Shown here one piece after another: positions 18,023 through 26,971 of a stretch of DNA of 64,000 nucleotides. Position numbers and translations under genes: made by a program. Under the pieces are notes generated by a model. That model did no database searches and was not told where the DNA came from. It worked only from the letters and a program-made list of their open reading frames with translations. Location: the NCBI RefSeq assembly GCF_000242635.2, contig NC_017770.1:2802669-2866668 (forward strand). Reading direction: 5' to 3'. This stretch comes from Solitalea canadensis DSM 3403. Lineage in GTDB: Bacteria; Bacteroidota; Bacteroidia; Sphingobacteriales; Sphingobacteriaceae. Within the stretch, counting starts at the first letter, position 1; every line of letters begins with the position of its first letter.

Positions 18023-19594
18023 CTATTTTCTTAAAATGGCTACCCAACCTGTAAAAGATTGCTGGTCGGTAGTTTCATTTTTTACTGTTAAAACATAATA
18101 ATAAGTGCCGGGCTGAAGCTGGCTACCGTCCCAGTCATTCATGTAGTTCTCTTTCTTGAATACATTTCCTCCCCACCTGTTCATAATAGAAATCTCATTA
18201 TGTGACCATGTTTCCAAACCCTCAATTTGGAATGTGTCATTTACATTATCTCCATTAGGTGTAAAAACATTTGGGATACGAAGGCCAGTAATTTTGTTCA
18301 TGTAAGTGCTGGTATTATTGGCCATTATCGGATCTTCAACAGCTGATTCAACAGTTGCCCGATTAACCACATCTCCAATTTTTGTGGCTATTACTCTAAC
18401 ACTAATTCTGATTTCTTTTCCGGGTGCAAGTTCATCCAATGTCCATAGAAAGGAATTGGAAAAATTATCGAAGGCAAATAAACCGTCTTCGGTTTTATAG
18501 TTATAAAATGCTGTTTTTTCATTCAACGTATCTTTTACTACAACTTGCCTTGCAGTATCAGGACCAGCATTCTTAATCAAAAAAACATATTCAAATTCCT
18601 TACTAACAGGCACGTATTGTTTGTCAGCAGATTTAACAATGCTCACGTCCGCCTTCTTAGGCACAATTTTTACATTGATCACCACATCTTCAGCGGTTGA
18701 CACATTATTGCACTTGACAGGATCAGGAGTATCGGCCGTTACAACGGCGGTATTTGACGCTATACCTACTTTAACTGCTTTTACCTTTACAATCAGAAAC
18801 TGCGATTGTCCGGCCTCTAAAACATTAAAATTCCAAGATAACTGGCGTGTGATGACATCATAGTCCACAGCGGCAACAGAAGCAGATTCAAAAGTCATAT
18901 TCTCCGGCAGAATATCTTTTACTTTAATCATTTTAGCAGGAGAAGGTCCCTCATTGCTTACTTTGATCAAATAGCTCAAGGTATCGCCTTCATTTACTAC
19001 TTTTTTAGAGGAGGTTTTAACAATACTAACATCAGCCGTGTCCTTTGCACTTACTATTGTCGACACGGACTTATCATTGCATTTACAATGATCAACCGTT
19101 TCAGACCTAACAAAGGCCGTATTTCTGAAATTGCCCTCCTTAACAACTGTAACGGTCAACTTCATAGACTCCGCTTTCTTCTTTAGCAGGTCTCCAACAT
19201 TCCAACTTATGTATTTACCATCAACCTCCACATTTCCGCTACTCACGGTGGAGCTGGAATAAACTAACTCATTAGGAAGCGTATCTGTTACCACCACCTT
19301 TTTGGCGTCCGCAGGTCCTTTGTTGTTAATGTTAATGGAATAAATAATCGTTTTTCCTACGGCAACTGACTTAACATTTACAGTTTTGTTGATCACCAAG
19401 TCAGCACTGTCTGGCGGATGCTGAAGTTTTATTTTGAAACTTACAGGAAAGTTTTTTCTGATTCCTAAATCTTTAGAAACGGCAAAGGATGCCAGAAAAA
19501 TTATACTTACGAAGAAGATAAAAACGGCAATCAACATACGTTGTCGCCGGTAATAGGACCTCCTATATCCGGAGCGATGAGAGCGATCATTCAT
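18023..19594 (-). CDS. DUF11-repeat surface protein with type B T9SS C-terminal domain
   Basis: The 523-residue protein has a strongly basic N-terminus (RSHRSGYRRSYYRRQR) before one hydrophobic segment (MLIAVFIFFVSIIFLASFAV), which is either an uncleaved anchor or an unusual signal peptide. Three DUF11 repeats follow, each ~115 residues, beginning ADLVINKTVN, ADVSIVKTSS and ADVSIVKSAD and containing NKGPADAKKVVVTDTLPNE-type cores. The last ~85 residues are the gliding-motility type B sorting domain (VFTPNGDNVNDTF, YMNDWDGSQ). DUF11 repeats are structural modules of surface proteins. It lies just upstream of the SprF/PorE pair and is separated from it by a terminator, so it is probably transcribed alone. 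Confidence 0.88.
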   Translation of the reverse strand: MNDRSHRSGYRRSYYRRQRMLIAVFIFFVSIIFLASFAVSKDLGIRKNFPVSFKIKLQHPPDSADLVINKTVNVKSVAVGKTIIYSININNKGPADAKKVVVTDTLPNELVYSSSTVSSGNVEVDGKYISWNVGDLLKKKAESMKLTVTVVKEGNFRNTAFVRSETVDHCKCNDKSVSTIVSAKDTADVSIVKTSSKKVVNEGDTLSYLIKVSNEGPSPAKMIKVKDILPENMTFESASVAAVDYDVITRQLSWNFNVLEAGQSQFLIVKVKAVKVGIASNTAVVTADTPDPVKCNNVSTAEDVVINVKIVPKKADVSIVKSADKQYVPVSKEFEYVFLIKNAGPDTARQVVVKDTLNEKTAFYNYKTEDGLFAFDNFSNSFLWTLDELAPGKEIRISVRVIATKIGDVVNRATVESAVEDPIMANNTSTYMNKITGLRIPNVFTPNGDNVNDTFQIEGLETWSHNEISIMNRWGGNVFKKENYMNDWDGSQLQPGTYYYVLTVKNETTDQQSFTGWVAILRK

Positions 19595-20156
19595 AGAGCG
19601 TAAAATTTAGATAGATAAGCGTACAATTATTTACATAGAAATCTTTTAAACAGTATAAAAACAGCCTTAAAAGGCCAACAAAAGCCACTCTAAACAGCAA
19701 GAGCCATTTAGTTAAGTATATTTTTCTAATTGAAAAACAATAATTTACTTGCTGAAATTCAAACGTTATGCCACGCCGTTTTTACAAATATTATCGACCA
19801 TCAAAACCTGTTTTATTGTATACACTTAAAGAAGCCCAAATCATAACTGAATTGCCTATTTTTGAGCATTGAAATATTAAAACAGAATTAACTGATGGTT
19901 AAATATTTACACCTGTTATCAAAATACAAATTGCCCTATAGACCACAGTTATCGTGTATTAATTTCAGGACAAACGTAACAGGCTAGCGATAGATGGAAC
20001 TTGAACTATTGTTACCTCAATTCATCATAAAATGGTTAAACTTATTTTCCATGTCGCTTGCTTTTAATCAGTCTGGATTACATTATCTTTGCCGATTAAT
20101 TTAACCCTTATGATGATGATGGGCACTTGAATTGCATGTGCCTCAACCTTTAACTG
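19595..20156. other. Divergent intergenic region
   Basis: These 562 bp lie between the DUF11 gene (minus) and the thioesterase (plus). No convincing gene is present; a 34-codon frame at 19768-19872 has no supporting signal. A promoter-like element for the thioesterase is listed separately. Confidence 0.5.
20058..20091 (+). promoter_or_regulatory. Bacteroidota-type promoter for thioesterase gene
   Basis: TATCTTTG at 20084-20091 fits the Bacteroidota -7 consensus TAnnTTTG, with a TTG at 20058-20060 and a 23-bp spacer. The start codon is 66 bp downstream. Confidence 0.5.
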
Positions 20157-20675
20157 ATGAAAGCAAAAACAGCAAAAGAATCGCTTACTATTATGAATGA
20201 ATTGGTATTACCGAATGATACCAATCCGTTGAACAATTTAATGGGCGGTCGTTTATTACACATGATGGATATTGCCGCAGCCATCGCAGCGCAGAAACAT
20301 AGCAATAGGGTGGTAGTAACAGCTTCAGTAGATAACGTTTCGTTCAGAAACCCAATTGGCTTAGGTGACGTGGTAACCATTAAATCACAAGTTACCCGTG
20401 CCTTTAACTCTTCAATGGAAGTACGATTGGAAGTATGGGCTGAAAATATCCCGAACGGAACAAAATTTAAAAGTAATGAGGCTTATTACACTTTTGTAGC
20501 TGTAGATCAAACCGGGAAAACCATTCCGGTTCCGGAAGTAATTGCAGAAACTGAGGAAGAAGTCAGGTTTTATGAAGGAGCTTTACGTCGCCGTCAGCTT
20601 CGTTTAATCCTGGGCGGAAAAATGAACCCGGATGAAGCTACCGAACTAAAAGCATTGTTCTTCCCTGAAGAATAA
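20157..20675 (+). CDS. Acyl-CoA thioesterase, hot-dog fold
   Basis: This 172-residue cytoplasmic enzyme hydrolyses acyl-CoA to free acid and CoA. The sequence has the features of the YciA/BACH-type hot-dog family: NPLNNLMGGRLLHMMD with the catalytic Asp at the start of the long helix, followed by AAAIAAQKHSNRVVVTASVDN and FRNPIGLGDVV. Its length is normal for a single hot-dog domain with a C-terminal extension (RRRQLRLILG). It stands alone on the plus strand and converges on the EVE gene across a shared strong terminator. The preferred chain length cannot be told from sequence. Confidence 0.9.
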   Translation: MKAKTAKESLTIMNELVLPNDTNPLNNLMGGRLLHMMDIAAAIAAQKHSNRVVVTASVDNVSFRNPIGLGDVVTIKSQVTRAFNSSMEVRLEVWAENIPNGTKFKSNEAYYTFVAVDQTGKTIPVPEVIAETEEEVRFYEGALRRRQLRLILGGKMNPDEATELKALFFPEE

Positions 20676-20681
20676 TTATAA

Positions 20682-20740
20682 AACCGCGAAGGCGCTAAGA
20701 CACAAAGAATACTACTTTACGACTTAGCGCCTTCGCGGTT
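20682..20740. terminator. Bidirectional terminator, member of a dispersed palindromic repeat
   Basis: Arms 20682-20699 and 20723-20740 are an 18-bp perfect inverted repeat (AACCGCGAAGGCGCTAAG) around a 23-nt loop. A T-run follows on the plus strand. It lies between the convergent thioesterase and EVE genes, 6 bp from each. Related copies are at 56018-56076 and, degraded, at 57141-57270. Confidence 0.85.
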
Positions 20741-20746
20741 ATTTTT

Positions 20747-21154
20747 TTACCCATTGGCAATTTCCAAAATTCTGTCAAATTCGGCCGCTTTTAAAGGCAT
20801 AACTGAAAGTCGCCCCTGACGAACTAAAGCAATATCTTTTAATCGCTCGTCTGCTTTTATAGTTTCTAAAGTAACCGGCTTTTTCAACGTTTCAACCGGA
20901 GAAAGATCCACCACTACCCAGTTTTTATCGTCAGTAGTTGGGTCCTGATAGGATTCTTTAACCACTTTTGCTACTCCCACTACTTCTTTCCCTTCATTGC
21001 TGTGATAAAACATCACTAAATCACCCTCTTTCATATCACGCAGGTTATTGCGAGCCTGGTAATTACGAACACCATCCCAAAAAGTACGTCCGTCTTCGTT
21101 AAATTTCTGCCAACTGTATTTATGTGGTTCTGATTTTACGAGCCAATGATTCAT
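20747..21154 (-). CDS. EVE domain protein
   Basis: The 135-residue protein is a single EVE domain (NHWLVKSEPHKYSW, then FWDGVRNYQARNNLRDM and KEGDLVMFYHSNEGKEVVG), similar to human THYN1. EVE domains have the PUA-like fold and bind modified bases in DNA or RNA; some belong to restriction systems and others are free-standing housekeeping proteins. Here no restriction gene is adjacent. The gene has a -7-like element and a palindromic leader upstream, and ends in the shared terminator. A broken copy of its first 95 bp plus 19 bp of leader is at 26972-27085. Confidence 0.92.
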   Translation of the reverse strand: MNHWLVKSEPHKYSWQKFNEDGRTFWDGVRNYQARNNLRDMKEGDLVMFYHSNEGKEVVGVAKVVKESYQDPTTDDKNWVVVDLSPVETLKKPVTLETIKADERLKDIALVRQGRLSVMPLKAAEFDRILEIANG

Positions 21155-21190
21155 TGATTATATGCTTTTAAAGGGTTAATAAAGGCTTTT

Positions 21191-21233
21191 CAATTGATCA
21201 CACTTATTGTGATAGCAATTGGCAACAAAGATA
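21191..21233 (-). promoter_or_regulatory. Promoter element and palindromic leader of EVE gene
   Basis: The minus strand carries TATCTTTG at 21233-21226, fitting the Bacteroidota -7 element. Just downstream, CAATTG...ATCACA-N5-TGTGAT...CAATTG (21191-21221) forms a nested palindrome in the expected 5' leader, either an operator or an RNA hairpin. The rest of the 21155-21531 gap shows no gene. Confidence 0.45.
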
Positions 21234-21531
21234 AATTAATCGGTTATATAAAAGGAAAAGCAAAATAAAATCAACCTCGATGTTAATTCATATATGGGAA
21301 GGTTATGAATTTTTCTCTAAAAAATGATTGTTGAGAAGAAAACTAAATAGAGTGAGCTTTTACTTTTTAAAAGTAATCTTCTGATAATCTTTCAAATAAA
21401 ACAAATTGAGCAATTAATTGACCTATTCCAGCTATTTTAAAAACTTCTTTTATCTTGCAACCACATTTGCCTTGCGGATGCCTTAACGCAAGAAAAACAT
21501 TTTAAGGACATTCTACATTTAACACAATTTT

Positions 21532-22948
21532 ATGATTAAAAAGCTATTAGCCATTACGCTAGTAATCATCTTGTTTGCAGTCAGTTGTAAGAAGGATGAA
21601 AGTATTGAGTCTTCAAAATCAAAAGAACACTTTACTATTGATGAGGCCAAAAGCTGGTTTCAAAGCAGAGAATTAAATAGTTCGTCAAAACAAATTGAAG
21701 GGAAAAGCAAAAAGAAAAAAGTTAACATCCTATAAAACTAAATGGGAGAACGCTATTACGGAATCAGATTCCATTTATTCAATGTTTGAAGTTCCATTAG
21801 ATTTTGAAAACAACCCCGGCTTTGAAGTTCAAAATTTAGCTGAAGATTCTGTTGCTATTAATGCTGATAGTCAAACACGGTTGTTACTCTTGAAAAACAA
21901 GAAAACAGATGTTATAGAATCTTATTTAGTGCATTTTATTTCGAAAAATAAGAATAATGCATCTAGTTCAAATTTAACCAAATCCAAAATAGTTTCTATT
22001 GACAAAGATTTTAATGGTATGTTGCTTTTAACAAATATGGATGGAGAATTTATCCGAGGTTCATACATTAAAAAAGGTAAACATTTTGGAAGGCTTAATA
22101 AAACGAAGGTAGATAGTAAAAGTATTGAAGGTCGTCCCGATCCGATTGAAGACCCTGGAGTTCCAGGTGATGGAGGCGGTGGTAGTGGCTGTACTTTATG
22201 GAAAACAGTATGGATGACTCAAATATGTACCACATGGAGTGATGGAATTGTAACCTGCGGTAGTTGGGAAGTCACATCAATAGAGTACTATAATGTTTGT
22301 GAGGATATTCCTCCTGGTGGCGGAAGCGGTACAGGTAATAACCCAACACCTGGAGAAGTGATTATTAGAGAAAGGATTGACATTCTTAATGAAATTACCA
22401 CACCATGTCTTAAAAAAACATTAGACGGTGTTTTAGTAAGCAAATTAGAAAACAGCATCGCTAAGTCAATGAAAACTCTTTATGGTAAAAACACAGACGC
22501 TAACTTATTTTTTAGGGACGGTTTTAATTTAGAAACGAAGACAGATGGTATTTGCACTGCTGAATACAGATCCACATACGGTGATAAAATATTTATTGAT
22601 TGTGTAATTAATCTTAACAATAATACATTAGAAAACAGCTCTAAAGAGTATGTTGTCGCTACCATATTACATGAAGGAATTCATGCAGTTATGCGCTATA
22701 ATGGGCTTACTGATAAAATGGATCATTTCGACATGGCTTTATCTTATGTCGAAACTTTGGCTAGTGGAATACAAGAAATATATCCAAACGTTTCTAAGAA
22801 TGATGCTATTGATCTTGCTTGGGGAGGTCTCCAAGAATCGGCTTCTTGGAATTATTTAAAAAATACCAATCCGGGATTAGCTAGCAGAATTATTGCTACT
22901 AATGATTACTATAAAAGAAATGTAGTTGGAACTTCAAATTGCCAATAA
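21532..22948 (+). pseudogene. Lipoprotein with HExxH metallopeptidase-like motif, split by a one-base frameshift
   Basis: The first frame (21532-21735) encodes a lipoprotein signal (MIKKLLAITL, lipobox FAVSC at Cys19) and the start of a globular part (IDEAKSWFQS). The second frame (from 21695, ending at 22948) continues as KKLTSYKTKWENAITES and is open for over 400 codons. Removing one A from the A-run at 21715-21720 joins them into one ~470-residue protein. The C-terminal part has HEGIH (His326, Glu327, His330 counted from 21695) in a helix-like setting, then QESASWNY about 70 residues later, which suggests a zinc metallopeptidase. Two Gly-rich linkers flank a small Cys-containing segment. 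The frameshift may be a real mutation, slippage-based control or a sequencing error. The function is unknown. Confidence 0.65.
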
Positions 22949-23448
22949 TGAAAAAACTGCTATTGTTACTTTGTCTTTTAGTTATAGGATTAAAAGCATT
23001 TAGTCAAAAAGAAAAATTAAAGGTCGACATAACTAGACAAATTGCAAAAGGTGTTGCTTTAACAAGTAAACACAAGTGCAATTTTGATACGGTTAAAATT
23101 GTTTTACATGTTACTTCGACAAAGTCTAATATAAACGATACAGAAGTGTTTTCGTCAGATGAAGGGTATAAACGGCAGTATGTAGAGTTTTTTAAAGATG
23201 CAAATAATAAACATCTCAAACAATTACAAAGCTCCTTGTTGAAACTTTTAAAAGGCTATTATCCTAAAGTCAAATCTGTTAGTCTCATGATTTATGCGTT
23301 TAACACACCTGGTTATGATGATTGTGATGTAACGGTATCAACAAAAGATTTGCAAAATATTATTCGAAAAAGTTACCCTGAAAGTTCTCAAAGCAGTTTA
23401 TCTCTTTTGCCAATTATAACTACAATTGGCCCTTCGGTAATTGAATGA
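22948..23448 (+). CDS. Exported protein of unknown function
   Basis: This is a 166-residue protein with a signal peptide (MKKLLLLLCLLVIGLKAFSQ). I chose the ATG at 22948 because it overlaps the upstream stop as TAATG, which suggests translational coupling to the metallopeptidase-like lipoprotein. No known family is recognised. There are two Cys in the mature part (HKCNFDTVKI and DDCDVTV) and a beta-rich pattern. The pairing implies that the two proteins work together, perhaps as enzyme and partner or inhibitor, but nothing in the sequence proves that. Confidence 0.7.
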   Translation: MKKLLLLLCLLVIGLKAFSQKEKLKVDITRQIAKGVALTSKHKCNFDTVKIVLHVTSTKSNINDTEVFSSDEGYKRQYVEFFKDANNKHLKQLQSSLLKLLKGYYPKVKSVSLMIYAFNTPGYDDCDVTVSTKDLQNIIRKSYPESSQSSLSLLPIITTIGPSVIE

Positions 23449-23563
23449 CATTGAGAAAAACAGTAGAAATCTTATTTCCTTTTTTTCTGTAAAAAATACC
23501 AAATAACCTTCTTACAAAGGGAAGTTGCAAAAGCTATAAAAAAATAGGAATTTACAAACTCGC

Positions 23564-23599
23564 AAAGCCTAACATTTTAAGTGTTGGGCTTTGTTTTTG
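23564..23599 (+). terminator. Rho-independent terminator
   Basis: AAAGCCTAACA (23564-23574) pairs with TGTTGGGCTTT (23582-23592) over 11 bp with one T-G pair and a 7-nt loop, followed by GTTTTTG. It ends the metallopeptidase-like operon. Confidence 0.75.
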
Positions 23600-23916
23600 A
23601 AGATCAAACTCAAAAAAATTTTTTTTATTCTGCGCGTCCATCCAGTACAGACATAAGCCCCCGCCTTCTCTTTGATGGAAAGTGTTTTCATTTGTGTGAA
23701 GATCACAAGGAGGTTCAAGCAGAAATCAAGAAGTCAGCTTTTTAAAAAGTAGGGCTGTGAACTTTTGAACACTTCTATAAATAGTGCCTCTGCATCTCAA
23801 AAAATCAACTTTCGCTGCTTAAATCCTGATTTTTTAAAAAGCAAAAGCTTCGTCACTCACTGTAATTTTCCACTTAAATTTCTTCACTTATAGTTTAATT
23901 CATAATTTGTTTCAAT
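23600..23916. other. Intergenic region with no recognisable content
   Basis: These ~317 bp show no open frame of note and no clear repeat or promoter motif. They should hold the promoter of the gene at 23917. Confidence 0.4.
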
Positions 23917-24474
23917 ATGAAAACAATTATACAATCAAAAATAATAGCTTGTGGAATTAGCTTCATTATATGTTTGCTTTATTTAGTCCAACAAGCATCA
24001 GGACAATCTAAAATTCAAAGTGAAGAGGATTTTTATAAACAATTCTATAAAGGTGTAACAATTCCTCCTATAGATTCATGCGCTATAAGTTTTCTAAAAT
24101 TGATTTTTGTCACAAACTCATCAGGTAAAGTAATAAAGACAGATGTAGTTGGAAAGTCAATAGTACAAAAAAAAGCTTTTTGGAAATTTATAAATAAAAA
24201 GGACTCGACAACTATAATAACGAGCGATACATCATTTAAGAAAATAATAAAATTAGATATCTCATGGCTAAATACATTGGCCAAAGAAAAAAAACTATAC
24301 AATCATTCAATTGTATTACCTGTTTTTATATCTACTTACAGTGATTTTAATGATTGTCAACTGAATATAAGCTTAAATACTTTATCCAATGATTTAACTC
24401 TATTTGACGCATCTACAGGGTCAGAATACAGATTAAAACCATTGTTTTTCAGGCGTCTGAAATCTCAGAGATAG
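23917..24474 (+). CDS. Exported protein of unknown function
   Basis: This 185-residue protein has a signal peptide (MKTIIQSKIIACGISFIICLLYLVQQASGQ). It resembles no family I recognise. The central part contains TNSSGKVIKTDVVGKS, a pattern seen in TonB-C-like or DUF4968-type repeats, but the match is too short to use. Near the C-terminus YSDFNDCQLNISLNTL resembles the end of the 22948 protein (PGYDDCDVTVSTKDL), so the two may be distant relatives placed side by side. It is very AT-rich. Confidence 0.6.
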   Translation: MKTIIQSKIIACGISFIICLLYLVQQASGQSKIQSEEDFYKQFYKGVTIPPIDSCAISFLKLIFVTNSSGKVIKTDVVGKSIVQKKAFWKFINKKDSTTIITSDTSFKKIIKLDISWLNTLAKEKKLYNHSIVLPVFISTYSDFNDCQLNISLNTLSNDLTLFDASTGSEYRLKPLFFRRLKSQR

Positions 24475-24492
24475 CGCCAAATTAGGAGTAAC

Positions 24493-24600
24493 ATGCTTGA
24501 ATTGCAGATTTTAAATGACAACGAGGCAGCTTTTAAATTACCAGAAAAACTTAAAGAAGCAAATAAATCCATCGGAGTTTTTAAATTTAGTGCCTTATGA
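24493..24600 (+). CDS. Short leader-like protein overlapping the MerC gene
   Basis: This 35-codon frame (MLELQILNDN to GVFKFSAL) starts 4 bp after AGGAG, a strong Shine-Dalgarno that is rare in this window. Its TGA overlaps the next ATG as ATGA (24597-24600). Both features suggest that it is translated and coupled to the MerC-like gene. It could be the remnant end of a former regulator or a true small protein. No homology is recognised. Confidence 0.5.
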   Translation: MLELQILNDNEAAFKLPEKLKEANKSIGVFKFSAL

Positions 24601-25217
24601 AGATGCAGTTAAGACTAACTAATAATATCGATAAGCTTGGTACAACTGGACTTTTCATTACTGCCATATTTTCTCCTTGTTGTTTCCCTCTTTTTGCCTT
24701 TGCAGCTTCAGCATTGGGCCTAGGTAGCTTTGAGTTTTTTGGAAGCTGGACAATGTTGTTTTTTCAATTAATGGTTTTAGTAGCTTTAATTGGGCTATAT
24801 AAATCGTATCAGAAACATCAGTGCTTGTACCCACTATTACTTGCATTGTTGAGTGGGCTATCCATGTTTTACGCAATCCATTTTATTGACAACGAATCTT
24901 TCGTCTACACCCTTTACGCAGGAATGTTTGGATTATTAATAGCAACGATTTGGAATTATAAAAGAAACAAAATGAATAGAAATTGGGAAAATTGCACTAC
25001 ATACAATGGTAAGATAGTTGAACTAAATTCAACCATCTCTTGTCCAGAATGTGGATACAAGAAAAATGAGATTATGCCAACAGACTCTTGTGTTTATTTT
25101 TACGAATGTGAAAATTGTAAAGCTCAATTAAAACCTAAACAAGGCGATTGCTGTGTTTATTGTAGTTATGGAACGGTAAAATGTCCACCAATACAAGCTG
25201 GGGAAACCTGTTGCTAA
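24597..25217 (+). CDS. MerC-domain membrane protein fused to a cysteine-rich GDCCxxCSYG domain
   Basis: Of the 206 residues, 1-~125 are MerC-like: four membrane segments with the CCFPLFAFAASALGLG motif, whose paired cysteines bind mercuric ion in the MerC family of uptake transporters. Residues ~145-206 are soluble and very cysteine-rich: a CPECGYKKNE half-zinc-ribbon, CENCK, then GDCCVYCSYGTVKCPPIQ, a motif I know as a separate small protein in Bacteroidota. This gives a transporter and a metal-binding tail in one chain. There is no MerR, MerA or MerP in the neighbourhood, so a broader role in heavy-metal handling is as likely as mercury resistance. It ends before the 25304-25337 terminator. 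Confidence 0.85.
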   Translation: MKMQLRLTNNIDKLGTTGLFITAIFSPCCFPLFAFAASALGLGSFEFFGSWTMLFFQLMVLVALIGLYKSYQKHQCLYPLLLALLSGLSMFYAIHFIDNESFVYTLYAGMFGLLIATIWNYKRNKMNRNWENCTTYNGKIVELNSTISCPECGYKKNEIMPTDSCVYFYECENCKAQLKPKQGDCCVYCSYGTVKCPPIQAGETCC

Positions 25218-25303
25218 TAATATCACAAATCATCACTTAGTATTTTAACAGAGATAGCTGCATTTAATAGTTATAATTGGAAGAGCCCTGTAGGGACAGC
25301 ATA

Positions 25304-25337
25304 AAAAAATGCTCAAATAATATTTTGAGCATTTTTT
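25304..25337. terminator. Bidirectional terminator
   Basis: A-rich arm AAAAAATGCTCAAA and its complement TTTGAGCATTTTTT form a ~13-14 bp stem with a short AT loop and T-runs in both directions. It lies between the convergent MerC-like and fucosidase genes. Confidence 0.85.
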
Positions 25338-25387
25338 ATTGAAGAAACTGCGAGACAGCCTCAATAATTAACTTCTATTGTAAAGTA

Positions 25388-26899
25388 TTAGGGTAGCTTG
25401 GTCAAGGGCTGTTTAAATAAGCCCAATTCAGAAATAGTAGGATTTAAACGCGATTGTTCAATTCTTAACCTTACTTTTTTAGCGGTTATAGGTTCAAATT
25501 TAATCAACCGCTTATATCCAATTGTAGTACCCTCAGTTGCCTGTTTCCAATCTGTACCATCCCAATATTCGAATACAAATTTCTCAACACGCTGACCAAT
25601 CGTAATGTTTTCCTGAAGAGATAGCACATCAAAAGTTTGTGCTGTTTTCCAATCCAGCTCAATTACAGCAGTGGTGTCATTCCCTTTTGTAGTCCAGTTT
25701 GTTTTGAAATGACCGTCAAGTAAAAATTTAGTATTTATTCCATTAGCAGATGTAATAACAGCCTCTTTGGCATAGTTCACCTTAAATGTTTCTTCTCTAA
25801 GTTTAGTCCACGCTTTTAAACTGTTCAGATCACTTTCATTAATCAATCCTTCCGTATCCGGTGGAATATTTAAAAGCAACACTCCATTTTTACCTACAGA
25901 ATTGTAATAGATGTCGAGTAGCTTTTCTGGAGATTTAACTTTGTTGTCTTCATCAGGATGATAAAACCATCCCGGTCTGATGGATACATCAGTTTCTGCC
26001 GGGTACCAAATCAACCCTTTAGCATCTTTTATCTGCGCTCTTCCGCCAATATCTTGTCCCTCTAAATAGCCGGAGGGCTTAATGCTGATTTCTTTTTGTG
26101 AGTTTGCTGATATTTCAGCCTGGTCAAGGTTATCAACTGGAAGTACACTCCATTCTGTTTCTCTGCCGTAGCCTGTTTCAGTACCCACCCAACGTACGTC
26201 AGGCCCCATAATGGCGATCGTTGCTGTAGGTTGTAATTTACGGATAAGGGCATACCATCTATTAAAATCATACACCTGTTTTTTACCATTGGGGCCTTCG
26301 CCGTTTGCTCCATCAAACCATACCTCATCAACTCTCCCATATTGGGTAAGTAATTCGGTTAACTGAGCTATAAAAAAGTCGTTGTAAGCATCGGTTCCAT
26401 AAGCAGCTGCGTTCATATCCCATGGAGAAAGGTAAATTCCAAAGCCTATGTCATACTTTTTACATGCATCTGCTACTTCTTTTACCACATCGCCGTTACC
26501 ATTTTTCCATGGACTGCTTTTTACAGAATGGCTGGTAGTTTTTGTTGGCCATAGGCAAAAACCGTCATGATGTTTGGCTGTTAATATCACTTGTTTAAAA
26601 CCTGCAGATTTAGTTGTTTTTACCCATTGTTCAGCATCCAGCTTTGTAGGGTTAAATATTTTAGGGTCTTCTTTTCCGGTTCCCCATTCTTTATTGGAGA
26701 AAGTGTTTACACCGAAATGAAAAAAAGCAGTTAGTTCAAGCTGCTGCCAGCGTAATTGCCTTGGAGTAGGTGTAATATTGGCGGCTTTTTTAATAATTTC
26801 TGTTGGTGTTTCGTTGGGTTTAATGATGGTATAGTTTTGCTGGGCCTGAGCCAAGCTGCTCATTAATATAGCCGGTAAAAGCAGTTGATATGACTTCAT
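25388..26899 (-). CDS. Alpha-L-fucosidase, GH29, with C-terminal F5/8-type domain
   Basis: The 503-residue exported enzyme has a signal peptide (ends SSLAQAQ). The GH29 barrel covers residues ~35-360: FFHFGVNTF, LTAKHHDGFCLWPTKTTSH, YLSPWDMN and VDEVWFDGANGEG, in which Asp196 is the family's catalytic nucleophile. Residues ~375-495 form a discoidin/F5-8-type carbohydrate-binding module (EYWDGTDWKQ, KKVRLRIEQSR). It releases alpha-L-fucose from glycans, probably in the periplasm because no T9SS sorting domain is present. No SusC/SusD genes are adjacent, so this is a stand-alone gene and not a polysaccharide-utilisation locus. Confidence 0.93.
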   Translation of the reverse strand: MKSYQLLLPAILMSSLAQAQQNYTIIKPNETPTEIIKKAANITPTPRQLRWQQLELTAFFHFGVNTFSNKEWGTGKEDPKIFNPTKLDAEQWVKTTKSAGFKQVILTAKHHDGFCLWPTKTTSHSVKSSPWKNGNGDVVKEVADACKKYDIGFGIYLSPWDMNAAAYGTDAYNDFFIAQLTELLTQYGRVDEVWFDGANGEGPNGKKQVYDFNRWYALIRKLQPTATIAIMGPDVRWVGTETGYGRETEWSVLPVDNLDQAEISANSQKEISIKPSGYLEGQDIGGRAQIKDAKGLIWYPAETDVSIRPGWFYHPDEDNKVKSPEKLLDIYYNSVGKNGVLLLNIPPDTEGLINESDLNSLKAWTKLREETFKVNYAKEAVITSANGINTKFLLDGHFKTNWTTKGNDTTAVIELDWKTAQTFDVLSLQENITIGQRVEKFVFEYWDGTDWKQATEGTTIGYKRLIKFEPITAKKVRLRIEQSRLNPTISELGLFKQPLTKLP

Positions 26900-26971
26900 G
26901 TGAGTTCTTAATTTAATCGCTCAATATCAAAATTATCCAATTGATTTTTGCAGGAAAAGAAGTAAAACCTA

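Noticed and set aside
19768-19872. 34-codon frame MPRRFYKYYRP in the divergent gap
   Set aside because: Rich in Arg and Tyr with no ribosome signal, no neighbour coupling and no membrane or signal feature.
20747-21154. EVE gene as part of a defence island
   Set aside because: No restriction, methylase or nuclease gene is adjacent; stand-alone EVE proteins are common in this phylum.
25388-26899. Fucosidase as part of a polysaccharide-utilisation locus
   Set aside because: No SusC, SusD, sensor or other glycoside hydrolase gene is adjacent.
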